A DNA stretch of 64,000 nucleotides. Origin: Gammaproteobacteria bacterium. Its GTDB lineage: Bacteria; Pseudomonadota; Gammaproteobacteria; GRL18. Below the pieces are notes generated by a model. It was not told the origin of the DNA. It did not search any database and saw nothing but the letters and a program-made list of their open reading frames with translations. Each line of letters opens with the position of its first letter. Positions within the stretch are counted from its first letter, which is position 1. The stretch lies in assembly GCA_016744995.1 (NCBI GenBank), contig JADGDG010000001.1:846011-910010 (forward strand), written 5' to 3'. A program made the position numbers and the translations under genes. Below, one piece after another: positions 45,544 through 54,948 of the stretch.

Positions 45544-46298
45544 ATGATAATGACTGAGATGTTATCTTCCCCACCTGCCAGATTAGCCTCAATAATGAGT
45601 TGTTCAGGAATTTTATTTGGGTTGTTTTCGTATTTAATAAGCATATCCAGGATCTTTTCATCACTGATCATTGTGGTCAGGCCATCTGAGCATAATAAGA
45701 GTTTTTCACCTTTTTTTGCTGGATGAAGGGTCACATCTGGTGCAACTTCAGCATAGGGCCCCAGGGCTTTAGTTAAGATATTTGCAGAGGGTTTCGCTCC
45801 TTCAAAGCATTTATCCTTCCATAGCTGAAGCAAAGAGTGATCGGTGCTTATCTGGGTAAGCTCCTGCTTAAAGTAAGAATAAATACGACTATCACCAACA
45901 TTAAAAATAACAGACATCTTTTTTTCAGGTAAATACCAACAGCCTACAATGGTTGTGCCCATGCCTTTACCATCTTTTAAGCCTCGGTCTTTATTGGTCT
46001 GATTGATCTTTATATTGGTTTTTTCAACAGCAGTGGTGGTGGCAGAGACTTCAGAGAACTCTACATCATTTTTTGATGCAGTGTTTGAGTCAGCATGTTG
46101 TATTAAAGCAGCCTCGACAATATCAGCGGCCATTTTACTGGCCACTTCACCTGCCTGATGGCCTCCCATTCCATCCGCCAGAATAAAGAGCGCATAATCA
46201 TGGTTCAGGCGGATGTTATCTTCATTGTGATCTCTGCACCGGCCCGTGTCTGTTAAGCCATAAGCTTTGCATTTTATTGAAAGGAAACGTGCTAGCAT
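45531..46298 (-). CDS. PP2C-type protein phosphatase
   Basis: 255 residues with all metal-site motifs of bacterial PP2C: DTGRCRDHNEDN, ADGMGGHQAGE, GDSRIY, CSDGLT and GGEDNISV. It removes phosphate from Ser/Thr. It converges on the Ser/Thr kinase gene, so the two are a likely antagonistic pair. Confidence 0.95.
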   Translation of the reverse strand: MLARFLSIKCKAYGLTDTGRCRDHNEDNIRLNHDYALFILADGMGGHQAGEVASKMAADIVEAALIQHADSNTASKNDVEFSEVSATTTAVEKTNIKINQTNKDRGLKDGKGMGTTIVGCWYLPEKKMSVIFNVGDSRIYSYFKQELTQISTDHSLLQLWKDKCFEGAKPSANILTKALGPYAEVAPDVTLHPAKKGEKLLLCSDGLTTMISDEKILDMLIKYENNPNKIPEQLIIEANLAGGEDNISVIIIEFS

Positions 46299-46386
46299 AA
46301 ATTACTCAAACCCTTTTCTCTCTATGTCTGCCACTAATCATAGCTTACTTTAGTTAAAATGCACACTGTTAAGCTCTCACTTTGAG

Positions 46387-47457
46387 TTAACAGCAGCCGC
46401 TGCTGCTTTCACCAGAGTGGTTATTATTGTTGTTGGTGGTGTTGGAATTGCCAAAAGGCAAATCACTTCCACAACCTGCATAAATACCAAAATGCTTATT
46501 CATATCACCATAAAATTCAAAATGATCTTTAAAGCGGGTTTCCTGCAGCATTCTCCAGGTGTTTCCACAAACCGGGAAGTGACGTCCGGTCTCAATATTA
46601 TGGTATTTGTCCAGGGCAAATAATTCTTTATGATATGCAATAGTTCCCTTATAAACAACAGACTGGCCATAATCCTCACAGGCATTTTCCAGTCCATCCA
46701 ATTTAAATAAACGATAGGTGGCTGAGTAAAAATTAATATGTCCAATGAGCTTCTCTATTTTGGCATTATCAATAGCCAGGGGACGGTCTTCGACCAGTCG
46801 GGGATCATTAAAACCACATTGTTTAGCAAGATTTAAGAAATCATTCCAATATAAAGCACCGCTCAGGCATTCCCCGTATAAGACCGGATCTTTGACTAAT
46901 TTATCCGGTACGCGACGATCACTATAAACATCTGAAAAATAGATTTCACCTCCGGGTTTTAAAACACGATAGGCTTCTTTTAAAACGGACTCTTTATCAG
47001 GTGATAAATTAATGACACAATTAGAAACAATAATATCAAAGCTGTTATCTTCAAGCTCCAGCTCATCAAGTCGCTCAATATAGCCTTTTTTAAAGGCTAT
47101 ATTGGGTTTATTGTAACCAAATACTTCAGTATGATAATCAATGTACTTATTGGCAATGTCTAACTGTTCATCAGTCATATCCACACCCAGAACAAAACCT
47201 TCTTCGCCAACCAGCTGGGACAATATGTAACAGTCGCGACCGGAGCCGCTGCCTAAATCAAGAATACGCATGCCTTCAAGTTGTTGTGGCCGCACCAGGC
47301 CACAGCCGTAGTAACGTGAAGCTACTTCAGTGTGAATTTTGCTCATGGCCAGTTTTAAGTGATCAGGCATGTCAGTATCAGTACAACAGGCATCTGTTTT
47401 TAAGTCACTTGAGGACTGCAATACTTTACCGTAATAATCTTTTACTTCATCAAACAT
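46387..47457 (-). CDS. ArsM-like SAM-dependent methyltransferase
   Basis: 356 residues from ATG 47457 (a TTG at 47478 is less likely). SAM motif DLGSGSGRD near residue 66; cysteines in CC near 25, SNCVIN near 149 and GECLSG near 178 match those of arsenite methyltransferases, and the C-terminal part has further conserved Cys (CGNTW, GCGSD). It ends in an Asn-rich stretch and SGCC. It would methylate As(III), but Se or other thiol-reactive substrates are possible. Confidence 0.75.
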   Translation of the reverse strand: MFDEVKDYYGKVLQSSSDLKTDACCTDTDMPDHLKLAMSKIHTEVASRYYGCGLVRPQQLEGMRILDLGSGSGRDCYILSQLVGEEGFVLGVDMTDEQLDIANKYIDYHTEVFGYNKPNIAFKKGYIERLDELELEDNSFDIIVSNCVINLSPDKESVLKEAYRVLKPGGEIYFSDVYSDRRVPDKLVKDPVLYGECLSGALYWNDFLNLAKQCGFNDPRLVEDRPLAIDNAKIEKLIGHINFYSATYRLFKLDGLENACEDYGQSVVYKGTIAYHKELFALDKYHNIETGRHFPVCGNTWRMLQETRFKDHFEFYGDMNKHFGIYAGCGSDLPFGNSNTTNNNNNHSGESSSGCC

Positions 47458-47667
47458 ACCAATAAATTCCCAAACCAAAAAAGAAAGAATAAATCATATA
47501 CAAAAACGGCCTATAAAGAAAGCAAGCCATACTCTATAAAGACTAAAAATACAGCTTGAATAAGTCAAAATGTTCTCCTAATATTAAATTTGTAAGTAGG
47601 TTCTTAAGTAATTATTTGATTAGTCGATATATTTTATAAATGAATTAATATAAGTGAATCATTGGTA

Positions 47668-48936
47668 ATGGAAATCCCTCCTTTTTATTGGACTCTTTTG
47701 GGTGAAATTGCACTTGTTGCCATTGGTGTGCTGGGCGCCGTTATTGTTGTTGTTCTCAAAGATCGAAAAAAATTACAGGAATATTCGACTTACCTTAAAG
47801 ATGTTATTAAAAAATTAAAGAAAAAACTGGCACAAAGTGAAAGCGAACAAAATCAGGAAAGAGTGCTTGAGTTATTAAATGAACTCATCGAACATGTACG
47901 TGAACAATATCAATCACAATATGGTAATGATATTAGCCCTGCTGATGGCGAAGATATCGATGATGATAAACCATCAGTGGAAAAATTTGTCCTTATTGCT
48001 GGTTTTCAGACGATGATTGCTGAACTGAGTGCTTTAGAAAACAGCAATGATCCTGAAACGACCTGGGCAAAGATCCAAAATGAATTAACCCCGCTTTTTA
48101 AAAACTATCTTGAACCGATCCTTGCCAGACAGCAAGAAACTTCAGGTGAACAAGATGATGATGAAAGTCTTAAAGCAGAACTGGAAAATGCCAATCAGCG
48201 TATTAATAATCTGGAAACATTTAAGCAGCTTTATTTTGACCTGCAAAGTAAAATGAGTAATAGAGTTGCAGAAGTTGAAAGCCTGAACCAGCAAATTTTA
48301 GAATCAGCAGAGGGCAGTGATAATATTGAAGAAATAAGAAAATTAATAGAAGAAAATAAAACCCATTACCTTGAAATGGGACAGATGATCGGTATGGACA
48401 AAGAGCAGCATCATAAGAGTGTTGCCGATAAAATGGATTATAGTGATGCTATTATCAATGAAAGAAAAGATGAAATTAAGCGCTTAAAGCATAAAATTTC
48501 CCAGCAGTTTGAAGACATATGGAAACTGAAAAATAATCTTACTGACGGTGATGAAAAGGTTAAACCTGAAGTACTCAATGCCGGTATTGAAACCATCTCA
48601 CGTAATCTGAAAGATGCTGAAATGTGCATCGAAACTATGGATATGGAAATACAAACACTGACCTCTGAAATTACCAACCTGAGAAATCAGCTCGCAGAAA
48701 AAGCTTCAGAGGCGACAGTAGCCTCACCGGAACAAGAGAAAGAGTTGCAGGACAAAGATTCATTAATTGCCCGTTTTTCTAATGAAAGCAAAGAGTTAAT
48801 GAACTGCATCACTGGTCTGGAAGATGACAGTCTGGCGCAAAGCAAAAATATTAAAGAACTGGAAGAAAAATATCTCAAGCTGAAAACTGAATATTCCAGC
48901 ATGGAGTCAAAGTACCTTGAGGCGATGAGTAAATAA
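47668..48936 (+). CDS. Membrane-anchored coiled-coil protein, unknown
   Basis: 422 residues from ATG 47668. One hydrophobic helix (about 8-30) is followed by long charged coiled coils (about 35-75, 165-275, 300-422) and a globular part at about 95-160. No motif is recognised. The layout recalls scaffolding or cell-shape proteins, but that is a guess. Confidence 0.7.
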   Translation: MEIPPFYWTLLGEIALVAIGVLGAVIVVVLKDRKKLQEYSTYLKDVIKKLKKKLAQSESEQNQERVLELLNELIEHVREQYQSQYGNDISPADGEDIDDDKPSVEKFVLIAGFQTMIAELSALENSNDPETTWAKIQNELTPLFKNYLEPILARQQETSGEQDDDESLKAELENANQRINNLETFKQLYFDLQSKMSNRVAEVESLNQQILESAEGSDNIEEIRKLIEENKTHYLEMGQMIGMDKEQHHKSVADKMDYSDAIINERKDEIKRLKHKISQQFEDIWKLKNNLTDGDEKVKPEVLNAGIETISRNLKDAEMCIETMDMEIQTLTSEITNLRNQLAEKASEATVASPEQEKELQDKDSLIARFSNESKELMNCITGLEDDSLAQSKNIKELEEKYLKLKTEYSSMESKYLEAMSK

Positions 48937-48958
48937 AGACTAATTTAAAATTGCAGTC

Positions 48959-49774
48959 CTACTTCTGACAGTGGGTACAGTAAACAGTACTTCGATTACC
49001 TAAACGGACTTCTTTGAGTGGCTTGCTACATTGCATGCATGGCTGACCAGAGCGACCATAAACCTGCAGCTCTTGTTTAAAGTAACCGGGCTGACCGGTG
49101 CCGCCGACAAAATCTTTTAACGTAGTGCCTCCCTGAGCAATTGCCTGCTCAAGAATTTGTTTGCATTTGATACACAAATTCTCATATCGTTGTCGGCTGA
49201 TCTTTCCTGCAGCTCGTTGGGGGTGAATGCCGCTGGCAAAAAGTGCTTCATTGGCATAAATATTTCCAATACCCACGACTATTTTACTGTTCATTATAAA
49301 TTGTTTAACAGCCACATTTTTTTTTCTGGATAAGGGGTATAAATAGTCTGCATTAAAGGCATCTGATAATGGTTCAGGCCCAAGATGATTTAATAGTGGA
49401 TGTTCTTCAGCTGGATCTGAGGTCCATAAAACAGCACCAAAGCGACGTGGATCTTTCAGGCGCATGGCTTTACCATTGGCAAAGCATAATTCAACATGAT
49501 CATGCTTGTCATAAGCTATGCCTGGTGTCACGATACGCAGACTGCCGGACATACCTAAATGAATGATAAGAGTGCCAGTATCCGTAGAAAGTAGTAAATA
49601 TTTTGCTCGACGTCTGACTTGAGTGATGCTTTGATTTAATAGATGTGAGGCAAGATCGGCTGGAACAGGCCAGCGCAGTTGGGCATTTCGGATATTAATC
49701 CGGCTTATCGGTGAATTTAATACATGCGCAGAAATTCCCCTTAGTGTTGTTTCAACTTCAGGTAATTCTGGCAT
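48959..49774 (-). CDS. mutM: Formamidopyrimidine-DNA glycosylase
   Basis: 271 residues. It begins MPELPEVE with the catalytic Pro and Glu; the helix-two-turn-helix has NSKIVVGIGNIYANEALF, and the C-terminus has a zinc finger CMQC...CTHC. It removes 8-oxoguanine and ring-opened purines. It is convergent with the coiled-coil gene. Confidence 0.97.
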   Translation of the reverse strand: MPELPEVETTLRGISAHVLNSPISRINIRNAQLRWPVPADLASHLLNQSITQVRRRAKYLLLSTDTGTLIIHLGMSGSLRIVTPGIAYDKHDHVELCFANGKAMRLKDPRRFGAVLWTSDPAEEHPLLNHLGPEPLSDAFNADYLYPLSRKKNVAVKQFIMNSKIVVGIGNIYANEALFASGIHPQRAAGKISRQRYENLCIKCKQILEQAIAQGGTTLKDFVGGTGQPGYFKQELQVYGRSGQPCMQCSKPLKEVRLGNRSTVYCTHCQK

Positions 49775-49869
49775 GGTTTAGACAGGCATGGAAAACTAAC
49801 ATGGAAATATAATGCAAATATGAAGAGTCAGGTTGTAACTATCTAGCAACTTGCTAATAGACAATAAAA

Positions 49870-50175
49870 TTAATTTTCATGGTCTTTTTCAAAATGTCCA
49901 ACAGGTCTGTTGAAGGTATAATTTAAAGGATCTTCAACCAGTACTTCTGCTGTTTCACTGAAATTTTCTCCCGGAACACTGAATAGCAGGCCAAAAGTTT
50001 GTAGAACAATACCAGAAGCAGAGCCTACAATTCCCAGAGGGCGAACCATCAGCAGATCAATAATCACATCCTGATCATCCATTTCATCATCATTGTAGTA
50101 CCCATATTCTGCAAAACTGACTGATGTCAGAGAAAGCAATATGGCAAATAGAATTGTATTTATTGTTGTTTTCAT
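49870..50175 (-). CDS. Small exported protein, unknown family
   Basis: 101 residues from ATG 50175, chosen for the ribosome site GGGGAAAT and a clean signal peptide (cleavage after SFA). The mature part has VRPLGIVGS...GIVLQTFGLLFSVPGENF and YTFNRPVG, a pattern I recall from small gammaproteobacterial proteins of unknown function. Confidence 0.65.
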   Translation of the reverse strand: MKTTINTILFAILLSLTSVSFAEYGYYNDDEMDDQDVIIDLLMVRPLGIVGSASGIVLQTFGLLFSVPGENFSETAEVLVEDPLNYTFNRPVGHFEKDHEN

Positions 50176-50208
50176 TATTTCCCCACTTGTACCTTGTATA
50201 CTTAACAT

Positions 50209-50576
50209 TTTGTAAAACTTAATTCATAAGTCATTTATGAAACTGACACCTGTTACAATAATAGTCAGGTAATTTCTCTAAAGCAAGCTTAAGAGCTTGA
50301 AAGTATTAATTCATTCACATTTTTTAACTAAAATGGTGATTATATCGGCTTTTTTGTCTTATATAACCACATTAAACAACTTTGAGGTATAAATAATTAA
50401 TAAGTACTGGACAATTCTGCTTTACAGTTTCCATATCAAATACAGGTTTACCCGGGGTCGGAATCAAATAGCATAAGACTCTATAATGTGTAATAAAATA
50501 TCTCTGATGCCATCTTTCCAAATAGTATTTTATAAATAAATTGCAACTATTTATAACTTATACGTTCAGGCAATAT
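50209..50576. other. 368-base intergenic region
   Basis: AT-rich, between two leftward genes. A short hairpin CAAGCT-taag-AGCTTG lies near 50284-50299. I see no gene or terminator here. Confidence 0.5.
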
Positions 50577-51503
50577 TTACCTTGTGGCGCTTGCTTTTGC
50601 TGAGTCTTTCTCAGGCAAAAATTCTGTTAATTGTTTTAATGTAGAAGGGCTGATCCAGTAGGAAACTTGAATATCTGAGCGTAATAATTTAATTTGCCTG
50701 CCATCCTTAATCACTAGAAAAGTAATGCTCTGGGCTGCAGGATCTGCTGCACCTTGAGGTGAGGTAAATGTGATAGTGATACTGGGGCTTTTTTGTAATT
50801 CAGCAGAGCTAATCGGTAATGACATATTAGTTTCAACTCTGGAAGCCTGTGCTCGTTGCCAGGATTGAATGAATTGAGCCATGCTGCCAGAGGTCACTTC
50901 TGGTGAGTCAGGCTTTAATTTCCAATGAATACCGCTTATGGTTAGTTTTTTACCTGCCCAGGCAATACTATTAATATTAGCTTGAGGCGGCAAAAGAGCG
51001 GGTGAAATAAAAGTATCCAGGTTTGCTCTTAGCTGGTAATAAATAACGCCGTTAATTAAATGAACAGTATTATTACCGGATTGAATGTTTTCACTAATAT
51101 TCATAGCATAGCGCTGCTGATTGATTGGATCTTCACTGCCAAGAGTGATTTTATCTTCATTTAACCAGACTGAAATAGGTGGCTTTTTTAAATGATAGCG
51201 GTCGAATTCACTGTCTTTAACCTGAAACTGTAAAAAACTATGCTTTTCTGCAAGTGCTGTGATGGTGTTGACCCGCATAGGATTAGCAGGTAATTGATAG
51301 GGTTCTTCCAGATACCAGCCGTTATTGTATTTTTTTAGCTTCACTGTATCGAGATCCTGGCGCTCAATAATAATGGTGTCAATTTTATTTGCTTTTAATG
51401 ACGTCAGATAAATTGGTTCGGCCTGATGCAAGCCTGGCTGAAACCAGGCAATCAGCGCTAAAAAAATGATGACAATAAAAAGGATGCTATTAGTTCTTGC
51501 CAT
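50577..51503 (-). CDS. DUF4340 protein of a Gld-type exporter operon
   Basis: 308 residues with an N-terminal membrane anchor (about 8-24) and DUF4340-like repeats outside the membrane. It is the last gene of a four-gene operon: ATPase, permease, GldG-like, DUF4340. The partner family is known only from this association. Confidence 0.75.
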   Translation of the reverse strand: MARTNSILFIVIIFLALIAWFQPGLHQAEPIYLTSLKANKIDTIIIERQDLDTVKLKKYNNGWYLEEPYQLPANPMRVNTITALAEKHSFLQFQVKDSEFDRYHLKKPPISVWLNEDKITLGSEDPINQQRYAMNISENIQSGNNTVHLINGVIYYQLRANLDTFISPALLPPQANINSIAWAGKKLTISGIHWKLKPDSPEVTSGSMAQFIQSWQRAQASRVETNMSLPISSAELQKSPSITITFTSPQGAADPAAQSITFLVIKDGRQIKLLRSDIQVSYWISPSTLKQLTEFLPEKDSAKASATR

Positions 51504-51504
51504 A

Positions 51505-52935
51505 TTAACGATTACGCCTCTTAAACCAGATAATACTGCCGCTCAGAATCAATATCGCAGGTACTAAAAATAGAAAAAAAGCACCCAGCAGAGAAAGCAT
51601 AACAGGTGACATATCCAGGATAACATCATCTTTAACCCGAGTTGGAATGGCGATAAACTGCTCATCATGACTTAGCCAGTTGAAAATATTCATACCCATA
51701 TCCAAATTGCCTGCATTGCCCAAAAAGGTATTGGAAAGAAAGTCTCCATCACCCATAACAATAATGCGTTGTTCTTTTACCTTATTCGACTTGAATTCAT
51801 TAGCAAGCTGACGGCTTAACACCATGCCGATGTTGATGGGGCCGATAATATCCAGAAGTTCGCTATAGTGAACCTGCTCTTTCAGGGGGGAGGTCTCAAC
51901 CCAGCTGCGCTCTATAGTCGTCAAAAACGGCACAATATCAAAGGCCTGCTTTCGGGAAGAACTCTGTGATTGCTCCGAACCCTTATTATCATCCAGATAA
52001 TAAGGCAGGCGTTCAATGCCCGCTGCTTGAGGATATAGTGTCACCGTTGAAAAACCATTATTAACAGGGTGCCGGGGATATTCGGTGATAATGGCATAGT
52101 CCGGGCGGCTAATACCATACTGCTCCGTTGTTGGATCGACCACCACACCATCTAAAAATTCAATGCCCAATAATTCAGCAAGCGGTAATAAGCCATGCAT
52201 GGGCTGATTTTGAGTAATTCTCAAAGGCTCTCCCAGCCAGAGAAGATTGCCTCCGCTGTTGATGTAGTCAATGATCAAACGCACTTCGCCGGGTAAAAAT
52301 GCAGCTTGTGGACCTGCAATCACAAGAACAGAAACATTACCGGGAATGCGCATCGTCTTAGCCAGATTGAGAGTATCGATTAAAAATCCCTGTTTCTCTA
52401 AATGATGGCTGAATGTTTTTAAATCAAAGTTGGCTTCATGATTGGGACTGCGCTCGCCATGCCCCTGGATAAACAGGATCTTACGTTCTTTGGCGCGCAT
52501 CAGGCGGTGCAAGGTATTACTTAGATCCTGCTCTGAAAGTTCGGTCAGATGTTCCTGCCGTCCTTGATAATGAATGATCATTTCACCATCAACTACAATA
52601 TTCAGGCTGCGGATGTCATCGGGATTGGTATTAGGATTGATAAACTTAAGTGAGATATCTGATTTAATATGCTGGTAGCGCCCTACCAGCTCTCGTACGG
52701 ATTGTTTGATTGCGGTGTTGCTGGTATAAGAAATAATCTCAACGGGTGCTTCAATTGTTTTTAATAGCTGTAAACTGATTTCATTAAGTGAGTTTTGATT
52801 GTTTGCAGTCCAGTCTGCAAGATAAACATAGCGGTTACTCAAAAAAGCCAACAGACCTATGATGATCAGAAACTGAATGGCAAATAAAATGTTCTGCCAT
52901 TTTAATGATTGGGTTGAGTGACTGTTAATATCCAT
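51505..52935 (-). CDS. GldG-like ABC exporter auxiliary protein
   Basis: 476 residues. A TM helix at about 15-35, a large extracytoplasmic GldG/ABC_transp_aux domain (GHGERSP near 155, then a Rossmann-like part with VLVIAGPQ near 200) and a C-terminal TM helix (about 445-468). It starts 33 bases after the permease and abuts the DUF4340 gene. Similar operons occur in gliding and non-gliding bacteria, so gliding is not implied. Confidence 0.85.
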   Translation of the reverse strand: MDINSHSTQSLKWQNILFAIQFLIIIGLLAFLSNRYVYLADWTANNQNSLNEISLQLLKTIEAPVEIISYTSNTAIKQSVRELVGRYQHIKSDISLKFINPNTNPDDIRSLNIVVDGEMIIHYQGRQEHLTELSEQDLSNTLHRLMRAKERKILFIQGHGERSPNHEANFDLKTFSHHLEKQGFLIDTLNLAKTMRIPGNVSVLVIAGPQAAFLPGEVRLIIDYINSGGNLLWLGEPLRITQNQPMHGLLPLAELLGIEFLDGVVVDPTTEQYGISRPDYAIITEYPRHPVNNGFSTVTLYPQAAGIERLPYYLDDNKGSEQSQSSSRKQAFDIVPFLTTIERSWVETSPLKEQVHYSELLDIIGPINIGMVLSRQLANEFKSNKVKEQRIIVMGDGDFLSNTFLGNAGNLDMGMNIFNWLSHDEQFIAIPTRVKDDVILDMSPVMLSLLGAFFLFLVPAILILSGSIIWFKRRNR

Positions 52936-52968
52936 AACACGTATCTTTGCTGTGATCCTTAATTGTTT

Positions 52969-53742
52969 CTAATGCGGTAGACGTAAACGTTCAAGACGAC
53001 GAATACTGAGTACTAGAAATAGTCCGATAAACAAGAAGTAATAGGCAATATCGGCTGTAGAAAAAACACCCTTCAGTAAGGGTTCAAAATGATTTAATAA
53101 TGAAAACCAGCTGAGCACATTAACCTCGCCCAGAGTTTGAGATGCTTCCATTTCAGCACTATTACCTGCCCAGTTTATGATCCATAAAAATAACAACAGA
53201 CCAAAACTGCTGACTGCGGCAATTGCGGGTTGTCTGGTCAGAGTGGACATATACAGCCCTGCTGCTGCAAATGAAGCGAGAACCAGAGTCAGTCCTAATA
53301 GTGCGGAAAAAAGCTGGCCCAGATCGATGGCGGCACCTAAGAGGAGTGAAAATGGCATAAGTGAAATCATTATCACCAGAATAAATAAAAATCCTAACAC
53401 TCCCAGATATTTACCTAAGATAATCTGTGTCATAGAAATTGGAGCACTAAACAAAAGCGGCAAAGTTTGGTTTTTTTGCTCTTCACTGATCAAACGCATG
53501 GTCAACAAGGGAACTATCAATAATAGAACAATAGCAGAGCCGCCTAATAATGGAGCAATAACTAAATCAGTCAGGCCGGGAGATTTCTCCAGAACGGATA
53601 ATTTAGCCTGTAGTTGTGTATAGCTTTCCAGCTGACTGAGAAATTGATAACACATAATGAGCTGCATAACTGTCAGCATAGCCCAGGCAAGCGGTGATAA
53701 GAACAGACTTTTTAATTCGCGTAAAGCAATTAATTTAATCAA
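52969..53742 (-). CDS. ABC-2 type permease (GldF-like)
   Basis: 257 residues with six hydrophobic helices and the ABC-2 pattern starting ALRELKSLFLSPLAW. Its start overlaps the end of the ATPase gene by 8 bases. It forms the membrane channel with the ATPase. Confidence 0.88.
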   Translation of the reverse strand: MIKLIALRELKSLFLSPLAWAMLTVMQLIMCYQFLSQLESYTQLQAKLSVLEKSPGLTDLVIAPLLGGSAIVLLLIVPLLTMRLISEEQKNQTLPLLFSAPISMTQIILGKYLGVLGFLFILVIMISLMPFSLLLGAAIDLGQLFSALLGLTLVLASFAAAGLYMSTLTRQPAIAAVSSFGLLLFLWIINWAGNSAEMEASQTLGEVNVLSWFSLLNHFEPLLKGVFSTADIAYYFLFIGLFLVLSIRRLERLRLPH

Positions 53743-54784
53743 TTATTGCCTCCTGCTGCCGATCGTTGCGAGACTGTGAGGATATGTCAGTACGGGTGAG
53801 TGACATAAAAATATCTTCAAGATCCTTTTTCTCTGAGAAAATTTCATATAAGCCCCACTGCTGTTCGCCAGCCATTTTAATGAGAGACTGAGAGATCTGG
53901 GCTATTGTTAAAGGAGCAGTTAAAGTGTTGTTTGAAGCAGCAGGAAGAGCACAGTTTAAAATAAGGCTCTCTCCATTTTGCTGTACTGAACTAATATTTT
54001 CCAGTGCTTCAATTTGTTTAACATTAACGGGATTAGCACAACTCATATGCAGAATATGTGTCTGTGTTTGTTGATTTAACTGCTTGATGGAAGCGCTAAA
54101 AATCAATTTGCCCTGATTAATAATCTGCACATTATCACAGATGGTCTGTATTTCGGGAAGAATGTGACTGGATAGCATGACACTATGAGTTTGCCCCAGT
54201 TCATGAATGAGCTTGCGGATCTCGACCATCTGGATTGGATCAAGTCCGACTGTTGGCTCATCAAGAATAACAATGTCCGGTGAATGAATAATGGCCTGTG
54301 CAATACCTACTCGCTGCTGATATCCTTTAGAGAGATGATTGATCACGCGCTTACCCTGCTCTGCCAATCCACAGCGTTCCCTGGCAGTATTAACAGCCTG
54401 CTTAACATGGGCCTTAGCAATCTGATTCAGCTGGGCACAATAACTCAGGTATTCATCAACTGTGAGTTCCTGATAGAGTGGCGGGGTATCAGGTAAATAG
54501 CCGATTTTTGCTTTGGCCTCAATAGGATTGTCCAGCAAATCAATGCCGGCAATTTTAATACTGCCATGGCTTGGGGCCAGATTGCCAGTGAGCATTTGCA
54601 TAGTCGTTGATTTTCCCGCACCATTGGGGCCTAAAAATCCCAGGACTTCACCACGCTTCAGAGTAAAGCTTATATTATCAACAGCAATGGTATGCTTATC
54701 TTTGCTATTGGTGCTTTTATTGACACTCTGACTATAAAAGTGACGGGAAAGCTGCTTCACTTCAATTAATGTTTCACTGTCCAT
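53735..54784 (-). CDS. ABC exporter ATPase (GldA-like)
   Basis: 349 residues. Walker A GPNGAGKST, signature LSKGYQQRVG, Walker B VILDEPTVGLDP and the H-loop SSHILPE are intact. The C-terminal about 100 residues are an extension seen in GldA/CcmA-type ATPases. It is the first gene of the operon and is divergent from the hydantoinase gene. Confidence 0.93.
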   Translation of the reverse strand: MDSETLIEVKQLSRHFYSQSVNKSTNSKDKHTIAVDNISFTLKRGEVLGFLGPNGAGKSTTMQMLTGNLAPSHGSIKIAGIDLLDNPIEAKAKIGYLPDTPPLYQELTVDEYLSYCAQLNQIAKAHVKQAVNTARERCGLAEQGKRVINHLSKGYQQRVGIAQAIIHSPDIVILDEPTVGLDPIQMVEIRKLIHELGQTHSVMLSSHILPEIQTICDNVQIINQGKLIFSASIKQLNQQTQTHILHMSCANPVNVKQIEALENISSVQQNGESLILNCALPAASNNTLTAPLTIAQISQSLIKMAGEQQWGLYEIFSEKKDLEDIFMSLTRTDISSQSRNDRQQEAIID

Positions 54785-54948
54785 GTTTATACAGGTCTAT
54801 ATTTTATGATGATTAAATTGTAGCACGATTTATATTCCATATTTGGGATGGAGCTATACTTTTCTGCTTTGTGAATTGTAAAATAGCAGCAACTTAGAGA
54901 AGTTGCCCAAGAATAATCATAAGCCCTATAAACTAAAGAGATTGTCAA

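Noticed and set aside
52969..54784. Gliding-motility locus
   Set aside because: Gld-type ABC operons also occur in non-gliding gammaproteobacteria, and no other gliding genes are present.
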